64,000 nucleotides of DNA from Angiostrongylus vasorum (taxonomy: Eukaryota > Nematoda > Chromadorea > Rhabditida > Metastrongylidae). The notes under the pieces are model-generated. The model ran no database searches. It was not told the origin of the DNA and was given only the letters and a program-made list of their open reading frames with translations. A program made the translations under genes and the position numbers. The stretch's first letter is position 1. Each line of letters opens with the position of its first letter. The DNA lies in the NCBI GenBank assembly GCA_018806985.1, contig JADANN010000433.1, forward strand, positions 992,001 to 1,056,000, read 5' to 3'. This document shows, piece by piece, positions 1-53,200 of this stretch.

Positions 1-2
1 CT

Positions 3-105
3 GGTTGGCAGATGAATGAAAGAAAAACATTGGAGTGGACTCCAAGAGAATGTAGGCGTCCTCTTGGAAGACTAACCAAGCAATGGTCGGACGGATTCGT
101 GACTA
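3..105 (+). mobile_element. LINE C-terminal fragment
   Basis: Reads WQMNERKTLEWTPRECRRPL then GRLTKQWSDGFV. This matches the conserved C-terminal part (W-P-R-x2-K/R-R-P-x-G-R-P-P-x-R-W) of nematode endonuclease/reverse-transcriptase retrotransposons. It is cut by the window edge. Confidence 0.6.
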
Positions 106-1625
106 ATGTCAACCACATGCATTCGCGTACGAAAACGAGAGTTCGGAATGGGCCTCATGGACGTCATCGTTTTCAAAGTAGATCACTACAGTGAGCTACA
201 ACTGAGCGAGAGAGAATTAAGTGGAAATAATATTTGTGTTAGCACCACGAGTGAAGACTGTTTGTCCAAGCATTCCACTTTCAAAATGCAGGTGGATCCC
301 TGTGAAAGACTCCCAGTTTCCGCCACGCCAATTTGAGAGAGTTTATGTAGACTGTCTGCTGGAAATCAATTCGTATTACAACCACCTGGATCTCCATAGA
401 GGCCGACCAAGTAATTTGATATTAAAAACCGACTTTTTTAAACCTCAGTATGACTAATCAACATGGACTTCAGTGGTTCGGCCTCACACGAGGTTCTTTA
501 AGAACCTTTATTTGGTTGGCGTTTCGACTTTGCTTTTGTTATCAACTTCCTGAGAGCCGACAGCAATGGAGGAAATCATCTAGGAACACTACTCTGACCT
601 ACTCGACATCTACGTCTACCTGCCTTCATACTAAGTTCTTGAAAATAGAGACTTGGTTCCAGAAGGCTTCTGTTTAGAAATAGGAGCATCTTAAAGGCAT
701 ACCGAATACTCATCGACATACTTGCTCATCTCTCCACACGTTATCTATTGGAATGCAAGTTTTCCAGTCAGTGCAAGACGAACAAGATCGTGATGCCGCA
801 CAGTGAAGAAAGTTATCTGGCGTATTGTGCACTGCTGTTTCTAGCCTGTATGAAATTTGAAAACTTTCTCCATTTTGTGGAGAAAAACGTTCTGGTCTGG
901 CTCAGAAACGATCGCCTTCTTCGTATATTAACATTTTGAATGCTAGTTGAACGTAATTTATCTGACATCCTGATTTATATCTTCTACTATCATCCCATGT
1001 CCTAACGATTTATTGTCCGCCCCTTTGGATCGAAGCAAATTTCTGAAGTAGTCCTACGATTTATTGACTCGAAAAGTCTAGAACCATGTAACCTTTAGAG
1101 CCATTTCGCCATGTTTATATCTCGATTAGCTCGCTGGTAAACAATAATGCATTGCCAAACGACGAGGGAGGAGGAGGAATCTGATTATCCGCTACCCATG
1201 AACGTTCAGGCGTCCTAACGACGAGAAAGATAACTAACAACCCAAAATTAGGAGGAATGAATGCAGGCGTTATTTTCTGCATATTCGCCTGCTCCCATCG
1301 ATATAACCTTTAAAAAAAGTCCTTTTTTTGCAATTTTCATTAGTTTTGCTACTTTAGGTGCTCCTCAACAATTCTTTTACTCGAGTATCGGCTGGCTGAT
1401 AAGATGAAGAAGAAAAAAAAGATTTGGACGCACATCCACAAATATTCTTTCTTCGTCTCCTTCAAACTCGTGGACATCGTGCGTCATCGTTCTTATGTAG
1501 CCATTTTTCAAGAAATTTTTAAAGCAACGTATTTATTGTTTGTAATGTGAAGTGAAATACATCCTCCTGCAGAAATGATTGCTGGCTTACACAGCACCAA
1601 AATTTTGCAATACTTTTTTTTGTAG
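106..1625. other. No gene seen
   Basis: Apart from the Penelope-type fragment at 500-570 only short unconvincing ORFs occur (63-78 codons, no domain or splice context). Confidence 0.6.
500..570 (-). mobile_element. Fragment of the same Penelope-type end
   Basis: tttatttggttggcgtttcg, then cttcctgagagcc, aligned by eye with 56450-56498 and 4045-4098. Confidence 0.35.
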
Positions 1626-1627
1626 GT

Positions 1628-2425
1628 CTCGATATTCTCGTTGAGCAAACACGAGGTGTTACTTTATTTTTTATTCCGTTAAAGCTGACGTTTCAGCGGG
1701 AAAAGCAGTTGCGTAATTTGTCCTTACGCCAAGGACGGTGAATGCATGAGTTCAGGCACAATATACCTGATCTTTTGTAGTATTTGCGGCGATGAATATA
1801 TTGGCGAAACAGGCAGACCTTTATGTATCTGCATAAAAGAACATCTAGATGGCAAACGAAAAGCAAGACAAAGTAGCCCACTAGGGGCGCATACGATACA
1901 AAAAACATAGCGGAGACGATTTTGATATTAAAGTCAATATCCTCGCACAGGATGCCAAAACACCAACGCGCAAACTTCTAGACGCTTGTTGGATTAATAC
2001 CAGGAACCCTCGAATGAACAGCAGGGTAGGATGCCCTGAGATCACACGTGATCTGACCCCGTACCTTCGCATCGACTTTTGATGCGGCGTGGTGCCTTTA
2101 CCGACCATATGCGACTCTGATCAGCTGTTCTTCCTCAGTGGAAGGCACGTAATAAACGGTGGGTTTCTTCGAGAAGCTGTTGAACGTGTGGATGAGATTT
2201 AGATTCTCATCTTTCTGTATGTGTTATCGGAGCGTTTGACTTAGAAAATTGCCTATCAATATACGCTTCCAGGCTCTGAAAAAGGCGAAATCCACAAAAA
2301 CGTCAGCCTTAACAGAATAAAGAATAAAGTAAGACCTCGTGCTTGCTCCACTAGAATATCGAGAACTATTTGATCAATGCCGAGGTTAGTAGAGAGTCGG
2401 TCGTGGGAATTGCTTTTTCTTATTT
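1628..2425 (+). mobile_element. Short Penelope-like element with GIY-YIG only
   Basis: 1628-1700 is an inverted copy of the element end (its minus strand matches 53934-53995). A GIY-YIG relic follows (GTIYLIFCSICGDEYIGETG at about 1758-1817), then HLDGKRKARQSSPLGAH and an end at 2271-2425 with the ribozyme-like module and the tail tcaatgccgaggttag. No RT is present and frames are broken. Confidence 0.75.
2271..2309 (+). ncRNA. Degraded hammerhead-like module
   Basis: The flanks AGGCT and AGCCT are perfectly complementary (stem I). The core is mutated (CTGAAAA, AAAAAC), so it is probably inactive. Confidence 0.3.
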
Positions 2426-2568
2426 TTTTAATTGATATCATCTTGTAACTAAAGCTCAATGCTGGCCTGGTTATTCTGTACCTTTTAGAGTTAGTTTCTT
2501 TCTTAACAATATTCCAAGCAGTACTTTTTGGCACCTAGTTTGCAATGATTTTATTTTGGTTTGTTGTT

Positions 2569-2784
2569 AGTAACTGGATTCCTCGGGATGTCAAACGCAT
2601 TGCAGGAAAACCACCGATCCGATGGTCAGAGTTCTTCACGAAGAGCCTAGAAGAAAGATATGATGCTCGACGAGTACCAAGAGCGAGCAGAACCCACTGG
2701 GCTACTCTTGCACGCGACAAGGAAGAATGGAAGATTTACTGGCACCCGCTCGAGTCACTGGACGACCAACGGGACTGCAGGTGA
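2569..2784 (+). mobile_element. LINE C-terminal fragment
   Basis: WIPRDVKRIAGKPPIRWSEF, FTKSLEERYDARRVPRASRT, HWATLARDKEEWKIYWHPLE and a stop at 2782. The family end is intact, but the RT domain is missing. Confidence 0.75.
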
Positions 2785-3114
2785 TACAGGTGATTGTTTT
2801 CGTATTAAATAATGAGTTTGAGGAATGTTTTCGCCACATGAGTTTAATTTTTGAACATAAGCCAACTATAGCTACTTGAAACATTACTGAAGCAAACGTT
2901 AGAAAAGGACTGTAAACGTAAGGTTTTGTAAGGTGTCATACGGAGATATGGCTCTTCACGACAGAACATCGTGGGTGTATATCAGGAGTTGACGATGAGT
3001 AATTGAAGGCGATGGTATAAGCTAGCCTTCTAGAAACAAGTCCAACATTTGTGGAAGGGCTCTCCATCCAAGGTTCTACAGACTCTTTCATACACCTCTC
3101 AAAGGAATGGGTAA

Positions 3115-3380
3115 TGCAATGGTTAGAGGTGCCTTTCAATGCACATATGCTCGCATGATCCTGTCGAAGCTCATGAAGCCATCCTTCCCTCCAGGATCGG
3201 CAAGCTGGTACCAGACTTCTCGAGTAGATAGCACTACCGACTTAGTATATCCGTAGGCCCATTATGAGTTACAGTACAGGCCAGACATATATTCAACCAC
3301 CTCTATGATGTTTAATTAAATCAAATGAATGCTGCTTAACTCTGAGATTGATCAACGCGGAACGCTTAACCCTTTCATCC
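3115..3380 (+). repeat. SINE family A, degenerate
   Basis: ggttagaggtgcc head, gatcggcaagctggtaccag middle and gagattgatcaacgcgg end, as in the better copies at 38630 and 41575. Confidence 0.6.
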
Positions 3381-3446
3381 TTTTACACATAAAGCTTGAT
3401 TTTTTGAAAATAAAAAAAGTTTAAAATTCATACTCTCATACTTGGA

Positions 3447-3785
3447 TGGCCCGTCTTCATTGGCTGTGTGGGCCCCAGCATAATTTTTGTTCTCTGAAGC
3501 TTTGCTTGTTTTGCCATTGTTGTTCCATGGAGTCCCGAGGACACCTTGGCCAAAGTCTGCCCCAGGTCGACGCCACCACAGGCAGTCGCAACCTTTGTGG
3601 TTCAGAGGGAGATTCGCCATTACGCGACTAATTTAATACCAAGACGGCGGTGGATCCTGGTATTGGTTTGCTGTTAGCTGGGCATACTGATGGAAACGCT
3701 GGACATCTTCTCAGCTTGGCAGATCACAGTCCGATACCCAGGAACACCTCCTAGCCACAATGAGGCGATAAACGGCTGGAAGAAA
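3447..3785 (+). repeat. Dispersed repeat family C
   Basis: ggcccgtcttcattggctgt, ggtcgacgccaccacaggca, gacggcggtggatcctggta, caatgaggcgataaacggct. Same order in the copies at 16965 and 48815. Confidence 0.7.
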
Positions 3786-4039
3786 AATTGCTTGTAAAGT
3801 AAACAAAAAGCAAACGAAATAACTTTGTAATATGAAAGGCATTCGAATACTGAAAGAAGTTAATAAATAGGTACTGAAGCAATTAGGCGAATGACAGGGA
3901 AATCGGCATTAGTGAGTTCGCCAGACGCCTTTTTACATTATAAAAATGGACCATTTATCGATCCCATCCTCATGAGTGATAACAAGTGGGTGCTGCAAGA
4001 ATCCAACTACATATATTCTTCCTTTAATAAGCTTACACG

Positions 4040-4245
4040 AGGTTGATAAACAGTTTTATTCGGCTAACATTTCGACGTCTTCGTCTTCTTCCGAACCCGA
4101 CGATCCGAGTCGATAGTCCACCGTTCTTCTTTGTCTCGATGTGCCGTCTTCGCCTTCGCATCGAGTTTGTCCGCTTTCAGCTGACCATCTCTCTAATGAG
4201 GCATACTCACTCGGTGATGGCCTCTTATGCAAGATGCTGATGGTT
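4040..4245 (-). mobile_element. Solo end of a second Penelope-type family
   Basis: ttttattcggctaac plus the module (4062-4098), then sequence resembling 56455-56640 (tttatgcaggatg-like 3' part). Confidence 0.45.
4062..4098 (-). ncRNA. Hammerhead-like module
   Basis: The minus strand reads GGAAGA, A, then GACG-AAGA-CGTC (perfect 4-bp hairpin), GAAAT, GTT, AGCC. The hairpin sequence differs from the 53906 copy but pairing is kept. Confidence 0.3.
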
Positions 4246-4249
4246 GGTA

Positions 4250-6755
4250 GCTGTGATAGTAACTTGTTTTTCCCAGACAGTCATTTCTGCAGAAGTAGGT
4301 ATCATTATCAGCTAGCAAAGAACAATGATAACGTTTCAAAACCCAACTACATGTCTTTCAATGATTTGACTAAAAAAGTTGCTTGAAAACATTTTCCAAA
4401 ATTGAATCTGCACTAGAATATGGATTATGATCGCACTTTCACTTTGACAGAAGAAATTCACCCAATAACATGTCGTAAATGTTGAGGGAACGACCACAAC
4501 ATAGAACAATGGCGACTCGGTAAACTTGACAGCAACAGCTGTGAATATGTATGGGATTGGTCAAAAACGCCCATTCTTTTCCAAGGCTAATACTCTAAAA
4601 CATGTGGGATAAGTAATGCTGTGAAAGTTGGACGAGTTGAGGTCTCGATGGCACCACTACTTACCTGACAGCTCCCCAATGCATAAGATATGCAATAAAA
4701 ACAGAAGGATTTAGTTGGACATGACAAAGCCGAAAAACTGCACGACTGAATTTTTTAGAGTTTTGTTGCATTATATATACATTCGAGCTAGTAACACACT
4801 CTTCTCATCAGCTTCTGAAATAAGTTTACAGCAAAGTTGTGACATGTCCACTTCTCTGCATGGAATTCTTTTTTTTATTTCCTTCCCATATTTATACTAA
4901 TTATTTTCCCTGTTTGCCTTCTTGTTTCACTCCCCATATTCCACACATTCCTTCGTGATCGCCGGTCTTCACGTTCTTCTTTCTCGTTGTTTTTTTTTCA
5001 TGTCGGTGGCTTTTGCTCCATCAGGCTCATTGATCTGAACTACCACTGAACAATACATAAAAAGCGAAACATGAACACTAAATGTTTTATGTATATCTTA
5101 CCAACTGCCTTTGTTAAACTAACACGAAGTAGTCATCACTTATTCTTGAAATATGATGACTGACCTTCCAACGACTTCTTTTTCTATGGAGCCTAGACGT
5201 ATTTAATACTTATATTTTATCATTCAATTAATAGTGCATGGTCTTCATAAAGATCTGGTTGGTAAAGCGAGCAAGAAATCTGCCTACTGAGAAAAAATAA
5301 CTGTTTTCTTCTCCAAATGGGTAATGCGGCCTATTGATTTACACAAAAAAGGTGGTTGCTTGTTGTTTAAGAGGCAGTGGGTTCTTCTAAATAAGCAGAA
5401 TTTTAGCTTAGCTTATAAATTAGCTTTCTGTCATAACTAGGAAATATTCGCTGAGTAAAAAATGCTCATAATATGTCTCGACTCTGAAGCAGTCGAAATC
5501 TCCCAAATTTCAACCTTCATATCTATGGAAGAAATGATAATAGTCTGGTGTTAACATAACAGGGACAATTAGTAAGACATGAATTGACTATTCATCACAA
5601 AAATTTTATTGAGAGTCGACTTTTCTAATTTTTACCTAAATACTTTTTTTTTCGTTCACTCGTTCAGTACTCTTCCATGGTGTTTGATCAACCAGGTTCA
5701 CTGCTACTCCAGTTCTTTCTTTCCTTATCATTCCAATTAGTACTATTCTCATCTTTGAACTCATTTTTAGAACATTTAATTCATATAACTCATCTTTCCT
5801 CCTTGTCATTCTCTCATTCGCTAATGTTTGCTCTATCTCGCTTCCTTCGGCTTCAGCTCCGCGGATGTTGTAAAGCGAACAGTCGGCTGCCGGATCCTCC
5901 GCGAAAGACACGTACATCCTCTCACCTACCAGATTCTTCTTACATTCACTTTCGTGGTGTCGAAACGTATGACTGTGTGCTAAATGTTTGAGTCTGATAC
6001 CTTTAGCGAGATTTCTTCTTCATTTACGTACATTTTTTAAGAGATTCTGACGTAGCTCTAGGTTTCATTCCCTTCAACGTTCAAACGAAAAACTATTGAT
6101 AAAAATATTCTCGTTAAAATAAATTAGATATCTTCTCACAAAAAATCGGCTCTAAAGGAGATCAGAGATTGTCTAGACAATGATTTTTGTAGGCTTGTAG
6201 TCATATTTGTGGAAAACTTTACTTTTTTAGGAAGTGTTTTTCTATTTAATGGATGAATTCGCAAACGCATTCAATCCAGTTGGCTGGCTTGTTCGAAGCG
6301 ATTTTAGTAAACGCAGTTCACCGGTCGTCGTTCTCTCCTCTATTTATCTTTTTTTTTGCGTTTTCATATATCCACATAAGTTGTCAGGACTGGTTTAGTG
6401 ATGTTGGTTAGCATCACAGCTCATCAGTGTTTGCTCATAAAAATGTAACTGAGAGATTGTTTATGAGAGTCTCGGATAGGATAATGAAATGATCCTGAAG
6501 TTCATTATACCACGACTTGTACTGAGATTCATCTTGAGAGCTTAACGATTCTTACTGCTCCGTTTTCACGTCACCTTCAATCAGTACTGTCCGAATTTAA
6601 AATGAAATGAAATATGCTAAGAGGACCTCACCGAGTCAACGTCTACGTATAAGTGATTCTTTTTGCAGTATAAAATTCTTGGGTCCTAATCGTCGGTACA
6701 TGGTTGGCCGAAAAATGTACATCTGCAATCATCAGAATCGTGGTACCTGTAACAT
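4250..6755. other. Gene-free upstream region of LIM gene
   Basis: AT-rich with many poly-T runs. A 93-codon ORF on the minus strand (5917-5636) and a 104-codon ORF on the plus strand overlap each other; neither shows a domain. Any LIM-gene promoter would lie here or at 6910-7100. Confidence 0.5.
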
Positions 6756-6759
6756 GTAC

Positions 6760-6910
6760 CATAGTAGTCAGAGGTGCCTTGTAACGTAGACGTAGAAGTT
6801 GGTTCGATTCAACGTCTAGACCTCACCACGGTTTCCATCACTCCGGAGTCAGCAAATTCGTACCAGACCGTCTGTGAGGATAGCTGCACTGTTTTGGCAG
6901 ACGACCGAAA
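6760..6910 (+). repeat. SINE family A, 3'-truncated
   Basis: gtcagaggtgccttgtaacg, ggttcgattc (B box-like), agcaaattcgtaccagacc, ggatagctgcactg. Confidence 0.5.
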
Positions 6911-7100
6911 GTGGTTCTGTAGGCAAGATATTTCATTTAATCACCTAGGCGAGGCTTAAAATGAAGGCGAATTGGTGCATCCGTATAAAGGTTTATAGCC
7001 TTCACAGCTTTATCTTTTCATCATAATTAACTAGCATAGGAATTGAAGCTGTTCTTTTCAACAATAGTCGGCGAAGTTCATTTTAGTGCATAAATGAATG

Positions 7101-7108
7101 AATTTCAG
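7101..7108 (+). promoter_or_regulatory. Probable SL trans-splice acceptor of LIM gene
   Basis: A aatttcag acceptor lies 17 nt before the likely start codon and no upstream coding exon is evident. It could instead be a cis acceptor following a non-coding 5' exon. Confidence 0.5.
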
Positions 7109-7125
7109 GTCCTTTTCAAAAAGCA

Positions 7126-48188
<41,063 letters not shown>

Positions 48189-48373
48189 AGTGTTTTCACT
48201 TAGTTTGAACTCTATTATTTTCCTCTGATCACTTAAAGCGCCTCCCATAACACATTTTCTTGCTTGATTATTGATTTATTGATTGCCATGTCGAGAGTCT
48301 CGTTGACCTCGATCGTTAACCATAACACTTTAATATATATAGTACGGAAATTTTTGTATGTATATTTTGACGT

Positions 48374-48379
48374 AATAAA
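48374..48379 (+). terminator. Candidate polyadenylation signal, LIM 2 isoform
   Basis: AATAAA about 190 nt after the stop codon of the long isoform. Confidence 0.45.
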
Positions 48380-48599
48380 TTGTCGAGTAACTGGTATTTC
48401 TATCGCATCTCCGATTATTCTCCACACATCGTTCACTTCATTAAATCCATAAATCTGCAGAGTATTTGTTTCTTGGCGTCAAACATATCTTTTCTGCAAC
48501 TATCTTATTAGCAACGAGTCTGTGAAAATAGATGCTTGACTGGGAAGCGCAACATTATGGTGCTGAGAGTGGATCCTGCAAGTGACGATGTATGGATTA

Positions 48600-48600
<1 letters not shown>

Positions 48601-48644
<44 letters not shown>

Positions 48645-48672
48645 GTGTGTGTGTGTATGTGTGTGTGTGTGT

Positions 48673-48709
<37 letters not shown>

Positions 48710-48728
48710 GTGTGTGTGTGTTGTGTGT

Positions 48729-48781
<53 letters not shown>
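48601..48781. repeat. (GT)n microsatellite
   Basis: About 180 bp of GT with scattered TTG and TAT breaks, in the gap between the two convergent genes. Confidence 0.97.
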
Positions 48782-48783
<2 letters not shown>

Positions 48784-48814
48784 AGTACAGAATACTTACT
48801 TATTTGAATACTTG

Positions 48815-49185
48815 AACGGCCCGCCCGCACTAGTTGTGCGGGCCCCAGCATAATCACCATTTTTTCGGAGACTTGCTCGTTAAGCCATTGTGGTTCCTGG
48901 AATCCCAAGGACAGCCTGGCCAACGTCAGTGCAGGTCGTCACCACGACAGGTAGTCGCAGCCTTTGTGGATCAGAGGGAGACTACCACCATTTTGCAACT
49001 GATACCAAGACGGTGGTGGATCTCGGTATTTTTTTACTCTTAGCTAGGCTTCCTGATGGAGACGCCGGACTCCTTCTCAGCTTGGAGACCCTGCCGGGGG
49101 GTACGAATCGCCCGCTGTACATCGATGTCCGACATCCAGGAACACCCAGCCACGATGAGGGCGGTAAACCGTTGAGAGGACTAGT
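48815..49185 (+). repeat. Dispersed repeat family C
   Basis: ggcccgcccgcactagttgt, aggtcgtcaccacgacaggt, gacggtggtggatctcggta, gggcggtaaaccgttgagag. Lies directly after the GT tract in the intergenic gap. Confidence 0.75.
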
Positions 49186-49189
49186 ATTG

Positions 49190-50025
49190 TATTAGTTAAT
49201 ATAAAGATCGACGACCGTTGCAATCCGTAGCAGAATAACAAATATTATTGCTGGTGGCGATTAAGGTGAAAATGAACACGACAATTTTATGCCTCCTAAT
49301 CTAACAAATTACTAAAGTATGCACGGAACATGAATGGGAATAGACATCTACGTGAGTGGATCAGATCTTGAAAGGGTATTTCAGAGTCAAGATCCTTGAT
49401 AGAAGCGGTGCGCTACACCAGAAAACTCAACTCTATACGAGTACAAACACCAATTTCACAAGGACAGCTAAGAGCAGTCGAGTTGGATCAATGCTGCTAT
49501 AAAGAAAAGGAACACACTGAAACGTTAGAAGGATGAAATTTTTTGGTAATCCTATTCCATATCAATAACCTATGAAAATATTGATTAGATATGCCGAGGT
49601 TAAGTGAAAGTCCGTTTCCAGAAGTTTACTTTGTTAATTGAAAGTCTATTTATTGAAATTTATTTTTATTCTTGGTTGCTTTAGGCAGAGTATAATATGT
49701 AGAATGGTGACCACCCGTCAAATTCATGATGGAACATTTAGCAAAATAAAGAGGCGAACACATCGATGTATACGGTATGATAATGATAATTGTGATTCAG
49801 CGAGAACATAAGGAATATTGGGTATCTGAAGAGATAGGTTAGCATTATCTGACTGAGGAAGCTTTGTGTTCTATCACTGAAAAACACTTGATTTCAAAAG
49901 GCTGCTTCGAAATTTCATAAACAGGAACAACTCCACGCATTTTGAACCCCACAACAGTACGGTAGGGTGAAGAATATCTCGAAACAGATCACATAGTGTA
50001 AAGACTCCAATTTACGCCACAATAT
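49190..50025. other. Intergenic, 3' side of DOMON gene
   Basis: Contains the 3' UTR of the DOMON gene (candidate minus-strand AATAAA near 49645-49660) and a Penelope-like tail. No coding signal. Confidence 0.5.
49590..49625 (+). repeat. Penelope-like tail fragment
   Basis: atgccgaggttaagtgaaag followed by tccgtttccaga, matching the tail of the element ending at 54048. Confidence 0.4.
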
Positions 50026-50217
50026 TCAAATCAATAGTCGAAGGAGTAAAACTGTGATGGAAAGTGATGGGCTCAGTAATGGAGTATACGAGGTAACCGT
50101 TTCTGAGTATGTGCTTGAAGCGAAGGTGCTCGTTTCTGTGAATGGTGTTACTGATGAGCTGCCAACCGTCAATGGTGGTATCATATTTGCGTCTAGTGAC
50201 TGGTCGTTTTCTAGTTT
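50026..50217 (-). CDS. DOMON gene last exon: Ser/Thr stalk and hydrophobic end
   Basis: Acceptor acttttcag, phase 0, 63 codons then TGA. KLENDQSLDANMIPPL leads into a 30-residue stretch that is nearly all Ser, Thr, Val and Pro, then a hydrophobic end (SITVLLLRLLI). It suits O-glycosylation and a C-terminal anchor signal. Confidence 0.75.
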   Translation of the reverse strand, partial: KLENDQSLDANMIPPLTVGSSSVTPFTETSTFASSTYSETVTSYTPLLSPSLSITVLLLRLLI

Positions 50218-53200
50218 CTGAAAAGTCTTAAATAAGTAGTGCTTAATAGAGAGAAAATCGAAAACCAGAACAAAGTTGAGCCGGAAAACAAAGGATGTGA
50301 ATCAATATTATAACGAAGTATAGAAAGCTTTCGACTTTTTGAAAAAGGTCTTGATATTTTCACTCATTTTAAGACATATTTTTGGTATTCGTCTGCTTTA
50401 TTGCGATCCTCAAATTGAAATATAGTGCACTTCCAAGAAAATCTCCACAAACTGACCTTAACGTTGCCGAGTAGTGAAGGATTAATTTTTGCTGAAGACA
50501 CAATCGGATAGAAGTGTGAACCATGATTCGTATCATGTGCGTTCACTTCTGAAACACTGACTTGGGCCAGAGGTCTACTGCTATGTATTTCAAAAATAGT
50601 CATTCTTATCGGTATTTGCTTCAAAAAAGCCAACTTCGATAAGAACGTCAACCTTTAAAAAGTTAAAGTTCGTTTTCAGAATGTTTGCAGTAGTTGGACA
50701 TCTACTTCATCAGAGCACACGAGATACTTTTTGCCCATCACTTTCTTAGAAATTCTCTAATTACAGCTTATTAATGGGAATAAAGATTTCAGTGTCACGT
50801 TGGTAGATGACGAAAGAATGCTAAACAAACCCAAAAGAGTGGGAAACCTTGGCCAAAATACTCAATCCTCTTGAGATACAGTTTATAACTTATTCATACT
50901 TCAGAAAGTTTTTATTACCTGAATTTCCAGCAACTAAGCAACTTCCACTACGTACCGTCTGGTTGAGCGCTGCCAGTAGCGCTCATGATAAAGAAGTCCT
51001 TGTCGAGGTCTCCGACGAGCCCATTTTTACGATCAATTTGAGGAATGATCTGTTGAGTGAAATGACACACCAAACGACCGTCGATCACATGCGACGAGAT
51101 GTTCGAAAACAGCGTACGATGCTCATCCTGAAGATTATTTCAGATCATTGGTATTTTTTTATTGTATTGTACTATTATTTTGTATTATTGGTGTTATTAT
51201 TATTGGTACTAGTAGTGTTACTGGGAACGGTGTAAATGTAACAGGAAAACGATGAAAAAATATTATTATCATGTAATTGGGCAAGATATTCTAAAAAAGC
51301 AATGAACCCTTGTTTCCATAGATTCTATAGTATTGGCGTTTGAAAGCATTCAATAACGTCCATGATGCTGAGATATTTGCAAAACTCCGGACCGCAGGTA
51401 TCTGCGGTGGAGAAAGAACGCGCTATTGTCCTTTCTGGGGAGTAACACGTTCACTACTACACCATGCACGTCCTTCGTTTCGCCTGTCTCTCAGCTGGTT
51501 CGATCGATCTCTGCCGTCAGTAATCACCCGTCAGCGGGATTGATGAGAGAAAGGCGAAATGAAGGACCCGCATGGTGTGGTGGTGAACGCGTTACTCCCT
51601 GGAAAGGACAATAGCGCGTTCGTTCCCCCATCGCAGATACCTGCTGCCCGGAGTTTTGCAAATATCTCAGTATCACTGAAGTTATATTTCCAAATATACC
51701 CTGCCAGGTGGTAAATAAAACGGTTAAGATTGTTCAATAACCATCAAATAGAAGACCGTTGGACCCCTTTCTGTGTTCACCTTTGGTTGTCTTCCTTTAG
51801 TTTGACTTTATTACTTTTCTCATATATGGGATTACGATGTACAGTAGATTGTTCACACAGTTAACGCCTTGACATGATTTCACAAACTGAGAGGTTCGAA
51901 ACTCCTGTACGATCGAAAAGCCAGCTAATTGTAAGCCAGTCTCAGCTAAATACTTATAGAAAGATCAATGAATTACTGTAGGGGAATCAACGATCCATCT
52001 ATGGGATTTCGAAAGAAAGTATACTTCCAAATGAATGAAAGGATGGATCAATGAATTAGAAACGCTGCTCTTGCCTTAGATCATTCTGGAATAATTTGAT
52101 GGAGTGAAAAACCATGTAAATTCCTATAATTAAGCTTCCTTGACAACTTCAATTAAGTGACTATAGAAGTTAGGCAAAAACTTCAAACAGAGCCTGGAAA
52201 GGTCAAGTTGACAGCAATCTATTCGGCCAAACACCTCCATAACCAAACAGAGAAAACGCTGAACCAAGATTTCAATCACATTGAACACAGCTTTGCACAC
52301 TCACCGCTTTCTATGAGGCTTCCACTGAGTTTAAGGTTAGACCAATCATTAGCTGTGTAGACGGGCCAACGGATAGGATAACATAGTTTTTAACCCTATT
52401 ATTTAACCAGTTGTTGAAACACATTCCAGCCCATCTTACGAATACCCAGATGTTTCTGAATCGTCTACGTACTGCGCAGCCCAGCAGCGCGTATGTGATG
52501 GAGTCCTTCGACGTTAGCACCCTCTATACAAACGTGTCGAATGACTCCGCAATGCAAGCCATATTCGAACTCCTGATGCAACATGAAGGAGAAATAAACA
52601 TGTATGGCTTCAAGATAGAGCAGTTGATGGCACTCTTAAAAGAATGCTTGAGCTGCTCAATCTTCAGATGGTCTGGAAAGTACTACGCTCAAATAAGAGG
52701 GTTGGCAATGGGACAACGACTGGCACCAGGTCTTGCCATTGCGTTTATGTCTAAGATGGAAGCACTGGTGATCGATCTCGGGCCGCTACTCTACTGTAGA
52801 TATATAGATGACTGTTTTGTCCTTTGCTCAACACAAGAGGAAATGGACAAATGTTTCGAGTTGTTGACAGTCAGAGTACATCAAGTTCACTCGAGAGGAA
52901 CACAAAGAAAATTGGCTTCCATTCCTGAACGTCCAAATTAGCCTGTCAGAAAATGGCTACATTACGAAGTGGTACCGAAAGCCAAGTAATAAAAACATCT
53001 TTTTTCATGCGCTGGTAAGAAACATGTTCCAAACCTCAACCAACGTGTGCACGGGAAAAGAGAAGAGGAGTCCCGGAACTTGGCGCGGCAATTAGCGATT
53101 TCTAATCGCTACGAAACTGTGGCTCGGGACAGGTGTAGAGGAAATCCTAGGCTTCCAAACGACAACTCTAGCGATAAAATGGTCCCGTTTATCCTACCCT

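Noticed and set aside
5636..5991. Overlapping 93- and 104-codon ORFs on opposite strands
   Set aside because: Mutually exclusive, no domain and no splice context; length within chance for this much sequence.
48536..48923. Cys-Val and Thr-His repeat ORFs
   Set aside because: Translation of the GT microsatellite on both strands.
50849..51235. 128-codon ORF on the plus strand
   Set aside because: It is the antisense shadow of DOMON exon 4, whose own frame matches the family.
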